This document shows positions 10,781-21,915 of a DNA stretch of 64,000 nt, piece by piece. Both the position numbers and the translations under genes were made by a program. This DNA is from Eutreptiella sp. 'Long Island Sound 2002' (taxonomy: Eukaryota > Euglenozoa > Euglenophyceae > Eutreptiales > Eutreptiaceae). The notes beneath the pieces are model-generated. The model was not told the DNA's origin. It did no database searches and was given only the letters and a program-made list of their open reading frames with translations. The DNA lies in contig OZ038380.1 in NCBI GenBank assembly GCA_964036045.1, positions 67,812,186 through 67,876,185 on the forward strand, written 5' to 3'. Each line of letters starts with the position of its first letter. The first letter of the stretch is position 1.

Positions 10781-11394
10781 CTTTCTCTCCTTGCTGACTT
10801 CGCTGTTTGCGTGCGCGGTGCTTTGGTGTTTTGTTTGTTGTTGTTTTTTTTCGCACGCCCATCGTCGTTGCTCCTCCCCCGCTCTCCCCGCTCCGCTTTG
10901 CTTTCCCCGCCCCTTCCCCTCCCTCTCCGCCCCCGGTCCTCTCTTCCCCTGCTCCCTTTCTCTCCCTTTGTGGTGGCTTTGCTGGGGCACGCATTCAAGC
11001 TCCTAGTGTCTACGCGCGCATGTTGCTATGTTTTGGGGCGGGCACAGACGTTCATTCTTCTTCTCCCTTTCCTGCCTGCTTTTTGTTCTCGTGCATCGTT
11101 CCTCCTTTCGTTCCGTCCCTTGTCGCATGCACTTTGTGTTGCCTTTGCCTACCTCTTGTCCTCTCCCCTTTTGTTTGTTTGGGGCACGCACACAAGCTCC
11201 TACTCCTACGCATGCATTTTGCCACCATTCTCGTCTTCCATTCAACCCTCGTTTTGCACTCTTGCCGCACGCCATTTATGTGTGTCACCACGTGTAGACA
11301 CCGTGGGGAACGCCGCGGCGAACTCGCCACTTGCATTCCTGCCTACGGTGTCCGGTTTCCTATTGTGTCTTTCTTTTTCTTCCCGTCTTGGCCT
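10781..11394. other. Adenine-poor, pyrimidine-rich spacer; no gene seen
   Basis: The plus strand is strongly C/T/G-rich with few A, including long runs such as CCCCTTCCCCTCCCTC. Overlapping open frames on both strands reflect the shortage of stop codons in this composition. A loose motif, a GGGGCACGCA box followed by CAAGCTCCTA, appears near 10983 and 11181. It returns in altered form near 11893 and 12025, suggesting an old repeat of roughly 150-200 bp too decayed to delimit. Confidence 0.55.
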
Positions 11395-11814
11395 CTTTGC
11401 TTTTTTGGGGTCGCCCTAGCTTAGGCGTGCTTGCTTAATGCATTCATGGCATGCTTTGCTACTTATTCTTTATGTCATGGACTCTTTGTTTTTTGCGACG
11501 CCCAAGAGTAAGCGTGTCTTATTGCTTGCTTGGCGGCACACGCTACTTACTCGTCGCCGTACGGACTCTTTGTTTTTCGCGACGCCCAAGAGTAAGCGTT
11601 TTTTATCTTATTGCATTCCCGTCATGTTACTTTTGCCCTTTGTCTTGGACTCTTTGTTTTTTGCGACGCCCAAGAGTAAGCGTGTCTTAATGCATGCATG
11701 GCGGTATTTGTTTCTAGTTCATCGGTTTGCGGACTTATTGTTTTTTTGTTTTTTTTTCCGTCTCCCATGTGTTGGCGTGTTTGCTTATTGCTTGCATGTC
11801 TCCCTTGTGTTTGC
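11395..11814. repeat. 84-bp tandem repeat, three good and two decayed copies
   Basis: GGACTCTTTG begins copies at 11479, 11563 and 11647, spaced exactly 84 bp. It is followed each time by a T-run and the box ACGCCCAAGAGTAAGCGT. Decayed copies fall on the same 84-bp register at 11395 and 11731. The central copies are close to identical over their first 45 bases, while the outer ones have drifted, the usual pattern of an array decaying from its edges. Confidence 0.88.
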
Positions 11815-14587
11815 GTGTGGTGTCCTTGCACCCACGTCTCATGCAATTTATTTGTCCTTCCTTCCCCCTTGTGTGCACTTTGTGCGTTGTTGACGCGCAC
11901 AAGCCGCCTAGCTCCTATGGCACGCACGTTGCTAGGTGGTTGGAGCAAGCATTGTTCTTTTTTTCTTCGTCTCCACGGCTCGCTTGCTCTTGGTGTTCGC
12001 CCCTATTCATCTTCCTTGGTGTTGGAGCGCGCACAAGACCCTAGCGCCTAGGGCACGCACTTTGCTAGGTGGTCTGGGGCATGCAACGCTCAGCTTCTGC
12101 GCCGTCGCGACTCTATTGTTCGTCTTTTTCTGTGAGTGTCCTAAATTTTGCGACCTCGCCAAACAGCGGCGTAAAATTCTTGGGGGGTTTCTGAGGTCGG
12201 AAAAGACGATTTTTCGCTTTATTTTTTCTGGCGGTGCGTCGTTTTCTTGGTTTTTTATTTTTCTTCTGCTGCGATCGCGCGACTTCTTTTGGTGCTTGGT
12301 GCTGCTCGGTCAATGGTAACAAGACGTAGTATACGAAAGAATTCCCGGGCTACTTAATCCAAATAGAGAATATTCAATTGCCGTTTTCCGGTTTCTTATT
12401 GAAATTTGCATGTTTTTCGCCAACTTTGCTATTTTTGAGCCTTCATGATCTCAAGTGACAACCTTGGCTTCCCAGGAAATGGTCAATGGATATCATGACC
12501 TAGTTATGTTTTCAAGGTACATGTTTTGGTCCCCAAAATATCCTAGGCCCATCCAATAACTCCACTTGGGCCGGGCGCACCAAGGCGTCCTTGTGAGCAA
12601 TTTGCGGCAACCCAAAAGATGCACTCACTTATGAACCCCACCAGTCGCGAATCTAGGGCGCTTTGATCAACGCCCAAAAGATGTGTTGGATACATGCAAC
12701 TTGGATGCAAATTTAGAACATAGTAAAGTCCCAGTCGAACACGTCTCACATTCGCCCCAGGCCTGAGTCTGCGCATTTTGGGCTTTTTTTGGCCATCTTG
12801 CAAAGTTTCCAGCTAACGTGCACCATGTTCGGCCCCTCATGCATCCTAGATGCATGGACCAGTGCATAGCATGGTGCTTGTGCAAAGCTGGTCCCCACAG
12901 CTCACATGCCATTTTGCCGGACCAAAGCGCCCACTCGCAAGAAGCCAACCAAAGTTGAGTGTGGGCAATTTTGCCATTTTGGCAATGCTAGGCTATACTC
13001 AGGCTACCACCACGCCATGGCCAGTAGAGGCCTTTGGGAACCAAATCTGTGCAAGCACACAATGCCTCTAATAAGGTCCCACACAAAAGATTAAGTTCCA
13101 TCTCCAAGATATCCGGGAGGAATGCCCTTGCGGATATTTTGGTGTTTGGCCCAATTTGGGGCATGCTAAATCATCCCATTGTGAACCCCAATTTCAGCCC
13201 TCCATGCGGTCTGCTGGCGACCCCATATGACCAAGCCCATGAGGACTCAATACCTGATTTTGAGTTCTGCATTAGATATGTGTCTTAGGTCCAACCTCCT
13301 GCCGCATGAGGTACAGGGCGTACATTTGCTGCCTGTGCCACCCATGGGAAAGCAACCAATTTTGCCTATTTTTGCCATTTCTGCACCAAGATTGGGGTTT
13401 TGTTCCTCCTTGAATCAGTTTAAGGATCAGAGTGGATAGGGCTTTACGGACTCAAGAAGTCTACACCTTCCCTGTATCCTGTTCCTTACCTCTCCTACCA
13501 TATGTGCTTGGTTACCAACTGTGAATTCTTCCGTTATTTAGGGTCTCCTACCACTGTCTTTCTTATGTTTATTGCACCTGTTTCCTTCCCCATCATCCTC
13601 GTGTCCGTCTGCCATTGAGTACCACCTTGAATATCCATGTGAGCCTCACCGCTTTCTTGCAGTCTTGCTCGTGTGACTGTTGGAAAGTGTACACCAATTC
13701 AGGACAGGGTGGCCTTTGATGACGCCTTGAGGCAAGCCAAGGGAGGACCAAGCAAAAAGGTAATACACGAAACTAAGGGACAATGCCCAAATCAAGCCAA
13801 GCACCTTCCATCCGCTTAAGCTTGATCTTCATGCCTTTGAGCGCGAAATGATACAACAGGCGAAAAGCCGCTCAGAATTACCTTTTGGTGCGTCAATATG
13901 CTCTGTTTGCCACAAAAGGGTGCTACATGCCGGAGTGACCTAGTGATTATGCGTATGAGTTGGACGCAAAGAACACATGAAAATGGATGTTTTCAACAGA
14001 CACAGATGTGCAGCTTTTTCTTAGAGCTTGGCAAAGCAAATGCTCTTCCATGCCCCCCCATTTTTGATGCAACACAAAATAGCATTGAATCTCTCAGTGG
14101 ATGGCAACCACCGACCATCTAATTACAGAATCTTGTCAAATAAACAATTAATCTTGTCAAAAGTGAGTAAAAGCATCTGGCACACGGATGTATCTTCTGA
14201 TTTAGAAAACTTTTCTTCGCGCCCCGGTACAGGCACTAAGAAAGTATCTCCCCACCGGTAGATAACGGCGAAGTGCAGACTTCTCATAAGATAATTTTAG
14301 GGCTAAATGTATTTCTTGGTGGTCAATTTCATAAGTGAGCACCGATCTCATGGATTTTTTTGATGAAATAAATAACAAAGGTATGACTTTGCAATTTGCC
14401 GATTTCAAAAGATAAATTCATTTGTAGCGTGTATTTCATAAGAAGAGGCCAAAAAGTATGACGTAGGGATTTGGTTCATCAATATGATTCATGTCTGCAA
14501 ATGCTGGGCCTATAAGAGTCTGGCATGTTTCGAAATGAAAATTCATTTTTTAAAAGATACATCTTTAAACTTAGTTCTTGGAACTCA
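11815..14587. other. Non-coding region with no recognised gene
   Basis: Composition shifts from pyrimidine-rich DNA to mixed, lower-GC sequence near 12320. Between 12400 and 13440 words such as CCCAAAAGATG (12611 and 12672), TGAACCCCA and CCATTTTG recur irregularly, hinting at an old diverged repeat, but no period can be measured. The longest open frames are under 95 codons, lie on both strands and match nothing I recognise. From 13440 to 14587 I see no structure. Confidence 0.5.
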
Positions 14588-14957
14588 TCTTACAGAAATT
14601 ATCCATTACTCAAAATGCAATGCCAATAGGAACATGTCATGTTTGAAAATTTTGCACTGATTTATCTCAAGATGAATTCTGAAACACAACACCCATTTTC
14701 CATACCATAGTTTCAAAATAGAAACAAACTATTTTGCATATAATAGACCTTAAACACTGGTTGTTGTTTATTCAATTCATACCAGTGTGATGTCTATAAT
14801 GACATGGCATGTTTGAAAATTGTAAACCGATTGTGCATGGGATAAATCCAAGAATTCAACACCAATTTTGTAAACCATAGTTTCAAACTAGAGAAAAGCC
14901 ATTTTGCATAAAAAAAAGATTGTTAACACTTGTTGTTGTGCTTTTTGATTGATGCAA
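14588..14957. repeat. About 170-bp repeat, two diverged tandem copies
   Basis: The block starting near ACATGTCATGTTTGAAAAT (14632) recurs 170 bp later as ACATGGCATGTTTGAAAAT (14802). The copies share further words in order, including CCATAGTTTCAAA, CATTTTGCATA and CTTGTTGTT. A weaker third relative (GGCATGTTTCGAAA) lies near 14522. The region is AT-rich and non-coding. Confidence 0.75.
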
Positions 14958-17084
14958 CTGCACACCCTCAAAATATTTCAACAGCATGAAGAAATGCAAA
15001 CATCTCACTTACGCCCTGGCACACTTGAGCAGAGGCAAAGCAAAGGTGTGTTCTCAAAAAATGAAGCACAGGTGTGCTTATACCGTTTTCAAGGACGTAG
15101 TGCACACCGTAGTGCACCGTAAAAAACACCGTACTGCAAGGTAAAAAACACATAAGCACAACAGGTTCCTAACAAATGCGGAGCCTCAAAGGCTATGCAA
15201 CAAACAAGCAGTGCTATAATCTATGCACTGAACTTTTACACACGTCTACAAAGTGGAACTCGATGTTACAAGGTACACACAGCATGTTACCATTTAGTCC
15301 CTTTCATGAGCAAGTTTTTGTTCGGCTAGCTTCATGCTGCCTTAGCAACCCGGACTTGTGTGAGACACATGACATCATAGTCAGACAATAACAAATCATC
15401 TTGATGTTGTAGAGTGTTCTTTCTGTACACGGCACACAATGTTACAAGTTGATGACTCAACTTGGCCAGTAGGTTCCGCATTTGTTGTATGTAAAAGGCT
15501 TCTTGTTTGGCGTTACTACAGCATTTCTCGTGACACGATTTGCTGTCACAAGGGTAACCATAGGTATCTCTTACATCAACCAAAATGATCCGACTTTTTT
15601 TTGCCCTGGTGGTGTCTCGTTGAGTATCAAGCGCCTTCCCTTTGCCTTGGGTATCTGTGCTATCTTGGCGATGTCCGGGCTGCTGCGCAACTTGAAAGAG
15701 TTTGCATATGTAGGAGCAAGAGCCGTCAACATCACGTTTACATCACTTCAGCCTCCATAGCCAAAGCATATAGTCGCAACAAATCGCAGTATCGATCAAA
15801 CGTCAGTTTAAACGCATGCGATGTTGAACACGAATCCACTTTGGTGTCTCCATCGTGCACGGACAAGCTCACAAACACAAATGGTAGGGGGGAACTTCGC
15901 ACACCGCGCATTAGTTTCGGTTTGTGTGACACACACATAGCTGTTGCCACATGCACCGTGGTTAGAGGCGAAAGGTGCATATTGTTATTCTTGTTGGGTT
16001 ATCTCAAGCGCGTGTTACAGCATCGTAGCGCATTTAAGGGAACCTTTGTTCTACTTGCAGTGGCGCTCTATCACGCTTACTTTTACGACGACGTAATTGC
16101 TGCCTTCCAATCACTCAACTGCCCTGCTTGCACGAAATCTGGAATTCACAGCATTGCGCCCAAAAGTTTTCGACGTTATGTGCCTTAGCACTGCGTGTCA
16201 CTTCAGTATCTTACACATGCGCTTCGCCACTATCTTTCAGTATTTTAGAGCAACAAGATGCTTTGTCATTGTTCTTTGTTAGTGAAACGCCGAAAAGGGT
16301 ACCTTGCAGGCCCACACAGTGCTGGGTTCACAACTGCGACTTGATGCTCAAGGACAAGACAAGTAGACGTCTACGTAGGGGAATGGGAAAATGCATCTTA
16401 TATAAAACTATGCATCTTCGGTAGTTAGGGATGAGGGTAGATTTTTTATAAGGTAAAGGAGCCAGTTTTTGTACTAGGCACTAGTCGCCGTACCACCATA
16501 AGTTTTTCACACTTTCCACATGAAAACTTAGTGTTTATTGTAGGATTTAGCAATACTAAAGGGTGTCTTACCATTGGGGTATGCTTGATTGCACCTGAAT
16601 CCGATTGTCTAACACGAGGTTGGGTCAAGCAAGCTCCTAGGGGGCCCCTATAATAGTTTTCCCTTTTTTTGCTCTGACCAAGAAATCAGGCAAAATTTGG
16701 ATGTTTGTTGCAAATGAGGTCCGCTAGGCCCGTGAACCGCGTATTCATAGTGCCAACGCCTTTGCATCACCTATTTGTATCCCATGCCCAAAAGAAAAAC
16801 ATGTTTCTTTGCCTAGCAATGTGTTTTTCTGCGTATATATGCGGTTTTTCGTGCAGAAAAAATTTTGAAGAAAATAAATTTTCAAAAAAAAAAGTTTTAA
16901 AACTTTTGTTTTGAAAAGTTGTGTCAGCCTTACTGCCGCTGTGCAAGGTGGTACCTTTTCCTTTGCGCTGTCCATCCCTTTCACAGCACTGCCAATGCAC
17001 TGTTGTTGCACCATTTATCAGGCCAGTCCGGGTTCATTTTGTTTCGATGGTCCGCGTTGACAAACACTTTCCATCCCAAAGACA
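14958..17084. other. Lower-GC region, no gene recognised
   Basis: Open frames reach 195 codons (15601-16188, plus) but show no domain I recognise. The minus strand between about 15980 and 15480 gives several consecutive 50-80 codon stretches separated by single stops or frame changes. A decayed coding sequence is possible but unidentified. From 16640 to 16920 the sequence is T- and A-tract rich, immediately before the pogo-like pseudogene. Confidence 0.4.
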
Positions 17085-19033
17085 CTAACAACTACTTTGG
17101 TAGCTAACATACAAATCAAACGGAACCCCTGCACCATCTCCTTCGTCAGAGGAAGACTGTGCTTCGTCAGGACCAGGGGCTGCTTCTGGGGCAGGGTCAT
17201 CAAACCTTGGGCATTTCTCAGCTCTGGGTTTCGGGGCTGGGCGTGGCCCTGGTTTGGCAGCACGTTTTGCTGCAAGCCTGTCAACCCGTCTCACAGGCTC
17301 TCCCACTCGCCGTGCCCTCCGTTTGGGTGCTGGTTTTGCGGCAGCACCATTCTATTTTTCACTCACTTAATCCAATAAATCCAGGGCTGTCACAAAGTCC
17401 CGGAGGCGCGGCGACCAAGGATTGTCCCGCGTGGCCGCACCGATGGCCCTGCCACTGCACTGTGTTGAAGCATCGCTTTTCGTTGACACCTGAGAAGCAG
17501 CTGCTGAAGAGCTTTGCGAAGAGTCTTGCGATGCATCAGTGCTGTGAGTAGGGCTGGCAGGGCAGGCACGGAGGTCCTCGTGCTGGATGCGCTCAGGGGG
17601 ACAATGGTCCAGCAAATGTTTGGGATCAAACGGGCTGATGCCACAGGACCTAAAGCCAAACAGAATATTTCGTGGTGTCACTGTATCAACATATGCATCT
17701 GTCCACAGTTGCACACAGTCTGCAGGGGACGGGGCTCTGTGATGGTTTTTTCTTTTCCAGTGTTCTTCCTCTTTGCGAAACGAGGCCTTCGGTGCCCTGA
17801 AAACGGCTTTGTCCAGTGGCTGGATGACATCTGTCAGATTCGGGGGGAACAAAACCACCTCTACACCCTAGGACTTCATTTTTTGAAGACCGCGCAGTGT
17901 CCGGTGCGTTTTGCTGCCATCCACCAGTACCAAGATGCATTTCTGAGGGTTGCTGAGTGGTTGTGTTTCTTTCACAAGTACTGTTTCCACCCAGTCCAGG
18001 AAGACCTCCTGAGAGGGCCACCCATCAGGGGTTCCTTTCAGTGTCACTGAACACTGTGCACGGAGGAACATGTCACCTCTTATTATTTTTGTGTTCCGTA
18101 GGAGTGCTGGTTTTGTGGCGTGGCCTTGTGCATTGACAGCAACTATGGCGGTGATGTCCTGCCGCTGCCAACCACGGCGTCGCGCCACAGTTTTTGTTCC
18201 CTTCCTCACCCACACACCATGTCCCACGGTGGTGAACTGTCGAAAAAACCGTGACTCATCCTCGTTTCAGATGTGGCAGAGGTTATAGGCACCTATTTCC
18301 AAACCTGGCTCTAAATGATTATTCAAAAAGTCTGTCCACTGCTGGGGGCTGAAACGGGCAGAGGCACGCTGCGATTCAGCATTTTGAGCAAGTCTTGAAA
18401 CAAAGTCACTGTTGCGACGCTTAAACAGTTTCCACCATGTCTTACCAAACTTACAAGGGAGAGCCCGGTTGTGCACACTGCTTTTCTTTTCTGCCATGGC
18501 TTGAGCTTCATCTTTGATCTCGGACAGTGTAGGGCACACCATTCGATCCGCACACTCATCCATTCAGGTTGTCAAGGGGGACTCCACCAGACAGGGCTTT
18601 GGCCCCCTCTACACCTCACACGGCTCATAGCGACTGCAGCAAACAGCATAAAGTAAAATGCGCGACGCGCGCCACCTTGTTTTCTCTTGCGCGTCGCATC
18701 CTGTTGGATGCGCGGCTCCCTTTTACACTGCGTTACAGGTAACAAAGCACACCTCATTCGCCCCATCGCGTCAGTTAGAGCCTGGCGGTGGACTCCCAAC
18801 TCAGTCGCACCCTTGCGAAAGCTCTGGGCTTTGATAAGGCATTCGACGGCGACGCGTTCCATGTCCGACGGCTTTTCCCATAGCGGAAGGAAGTATAGGA
18901 CCTGGGAAAGAGGCCTCAGGACAACGTTCTTATGGCGCGTGCTTCTTGTGATTCGTGTTTTCGTTTTTGTTACCTCCGCAATCCACTGGTGTGCCCTTCC
19001 TTTGCTGTCACGCATCTGAACACATCCATCCAA
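17085..19033 (-). pseudogene. Pogo/Tigger-like DDE transposase, decayed
   Basis: Read on the minus strand, an N-terminal part (from 18862) has a helix-turn-helix of the Psq/CENP-B kind: SFRKGATELGVHRQALTD. After a frame change near 18570 a CENP-B-like second DNA-binding region follows (WWKLFKRRNSDFVSRLAQN), then a DDE_1-type catalytic core. The three expected acidic positions are visible: NEDES (Asp 18258-18260), LVDGSKTH (Asp 17919-17921) and QPLD (Asp 17811-17813). A basic and acidic tail runs to 17085. From 18563 down the frame is kept for 1.5 kb but contains stops at 18267 (TGA), near 17868 (TAG), 17367 (TAA) and shortly after (TAG). I could not find terminal inverted repeats. Confidence 0.85.
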
Positions 19034-21677
19034 AGAAAAATTTTTTTCGCAGCTTTCTGTCTAATTTATTATGAATTTTGTCGTAAAATACCTGAGATCT
19101 TCTCTCTTCTTTGATGGCACAGAAACAAGCGCACCCGCGATCCCGTGATCTCTGTGCGGCCCCGTCTCGCACCAATTTTTCTAGTACCAATTAGATTTTG
19201 CACATTGAACCAAAACATTTGAAGACTTGAGGATTTGACCTAAAACATTGTCAATTCATAGCTGCCAGCTTTAATTGCGGCCTATAATTTTTGTAGCATT
19301 TATTTGGTACAGTAATTGGCTACTTTACCTTATTTGCCATTAACCGTTTTAATACCATACCACCCTCAAGCCTTTGCAGGGAGTGTGTGGTGAATCATCT
19401 GCATGTTACCTACCAGCACCACTAGTCCACTTTAACAGGCACCATGTCCATGTCCGCCTTTTGATGATTATGTGTCAACCTTTCATCAACGCCTTGCGGA
19501 CAAGCTTTAGGTCATCTAAAGTGAGCACATTGGGGTCGTCAACGGTGCTCTTCGACAACGTTTGCCGTGCCACCGGTATGTCATAGTTAGTTCGTACTCG
19601 CGCGCCAAGGGTGGTAAATCTACGATACCACATCCTGCTAAATGGCCCGTATTTGGTCTCGCCTGCCAAGTTATACAAATTGTGTGCCCACTATTCCATG
19701 TGCTTCCGTATAAACGCCTATACGCTTCAAGGCACTCTGCGCTTTCTTACTAAATCAAAGAATGCCTCGGGCGGAAATTTGTGACTATCCATTGGAGTGC
19801 CAATGCGTTATGCGATGATATGCGCTTTGCGATGTCTTTCTGCTTGATACACAAACCCACGGTTCGCGATTTCAATGTACCCTTCTTCCGCTTGGAACAC
19901 TACTTGAATGACAATTTAGTCGTGGAGCGTGATGAAAATGGAGCTTCGGTCTTGACCTCCAAGCATGCAGCCTATGCAAATATTGCGCTAAAATGGAACT
20001 GTACTTCAACGGTTCAAAGGTATATGAATTGATGGCGCCCACATCGGCTCTAGATCTTTGCATCAGTAAAGGTCATCTTTGGCAACATGCTATGGCTTCG
20101 TGGGTACTTGACCTATACTCAGACAACCGCAAAGGTTTCTTGTGCACACTCATGGTTTCGTTTTGCAAGCATTTGATCCCAAAGTTCAACCTATTGGTCA
20201 CAACTCAGAAAAGTATAATGATTAGTACCTTCGGTGGCTTCGTTTCCAGACCCTTTGTAGGTATGCTCCGATGGGCTACCACACTGTGCTCTGTACTCAT
20301 TGGTGTTGACGGCCTCATTCTGCTCAAGATCAACCGTGCACGGCACTCATTGTCTGCTCTAATGGTTGATTCGTGCGACCTCTTGGGAAGATTACGCTGA
20401 TTGCAAAACTATACCATGGACTCACGATGGCGCTGCTCCTCCATCCACTTCTTTGCCATGTACACCCAAAATACGTGGGCATATGTGGTCAACACGTTTG
20501 ATTACTAGCGCTCTTTGTTTCAAACCTAGGGCCATGCTCAGTTGATCATGTCTTCTCATGAGTTGAGCCGCTTAGATTTCGTCTTCACTCCTGCTTGTAA
20601 CAATTGTGTAGATACCATGATAACTTCGCTTCTCTACGTGAAACAACCCTTGCATGAAAAATTTTGCTGGCCTCTTAAGGTTGAACTATGTATTCCACAC
20701 CAAGATTACTTTCAAATGCTGGTGTAAAAGTATGCCATCAGCGTCAAGCCTGCCCTATGGGCAGCAATGCCGCCTCCGACTAGGCACGACTCGACCTGCG
20801 AAGTTGTGAGTCTACACATATGAACAGAAGTGACCTCTTTTTATTCCGGTTCCTCGGGAGGCCCTGATCTTCCATCGCACACCCATGATTGGACAAACGA
20901 AGCCCTCTCTAGTACCTACCCACCCGCCGTGCCTTTCTCCTTTGACTCAATAGATTGTGTGTTTGAAATTACCTTCCTTGACTTTCACATTGTTGATTTC
21001 TGCCCTTTCCGCACTTGATTTTTGTAGAAACCCACAAGGACATGCTCGTGTATCAGCTGGGGCTGTATCATACCGAGAAATATTAAGACTGCATGAAATA
21101 TGGGGCAAGTCATCTGCTATATTCGTGTTTGTTCCTCCCCCTCGTTGTACCGTCTTTGTTACACACACCTCGTTAGAGCACTCCGGTACTTGGTCCACCC
21201 AGCCTCTATGAATGAATATCAGTACGTGTCTTGAATTGAGAGGTTGAGATTTTTGATCGTACACCGTGAAAAGCTGGACTTGACTGCAGCCTAGAGCTCT
21301 ACAGCACTTGCAGCTTTGTGCCCCCGCCCCCCGCAGGGGCCTCCTTCAGCCAAGCTCAACCGCTGCCGAGCCCAGCCCTCGACGGTCGTTCGTCCAAAGT
21401 TCATGTCCACAGGGTGAGGTATCACTCAGCGCAACCATTTTTGTGGCGGAGGGGTGCCCACAAACTGAGATCTAAACTAACATTTGTGCCAAGTATGTGT
21501 GTCTTTGCAATTTCAGGACCACTGCTCAGCCTGAAAGGGGTTTTCTGCCGGTGGCTAATGCGCACGCTAGACTCACGGCCCGTTTGGTGAATTCGTGTAA
21601 CCTTTGCACTATTTGTGGCCTGTTGATTTGTATCCAATGTAGATATCTGCTGCTTACTACATTTTCTTTACTGTCAG
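19034..21677. other. Non-coding, no gene recognised
   Basis: The sequence is mixed, lower GC. Minus-strand stretches at 20063-19872 and 19678-19475, and in the same general area up to 20400, give protein-like segments broken by stops. They may be another dead transposon, but no catalytic motif or zinc finger is visible. Plus-strand frames of up to 135 codons overlap them. I see no tRNA, rRNA or snRNA signature. Confidence 0.35.
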
Positions 21678-21915
21678 CATTTCACAACTGATGCGAGCTT
21701 TATTTTCGGACCGAAACGTCCTTTGTGGCACAACACTTTCAGGATCATTGACGACAATAAACATCCGCCTGGTGCATTCATTTTTTATATTTTGAGCATT
21801 TCAAAAACGATGGGGGCTTTGCTATCAGGCCCCAGCGCGGATTGTGGCACATCACTCTAGGGACCATTGATCACAATACACATCCGCCTTGTGTGTTGCT
21901 TGCCGTCGCCGGTCG
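21678..21915. repeat. About 119-bp repeat, two diverged copies
   Basis: The block beginning CATTTCACAACTGATG at 21678 recurs at 21797 as CATTTCAAAAACGATG, 119 bp later. Both copies continue with GGCTTT/AGCTTT, TTGTGGCACA(A/T)CACT, GGA(T/C)CATTGA and ACATCCGCCT(T/G)G in the same order. Neither copy is coding. Confidence 0.7.

Noticed and set aside
17353-17367. A 15-nt intron (GTGAGT to TAG) that would remove the two stops in the pogo-like tail
   Set aside because: It is far below the 84-104 nt introns of eL34, and the TAA before it would remain. Pseudogene decay explains the stops more simply.
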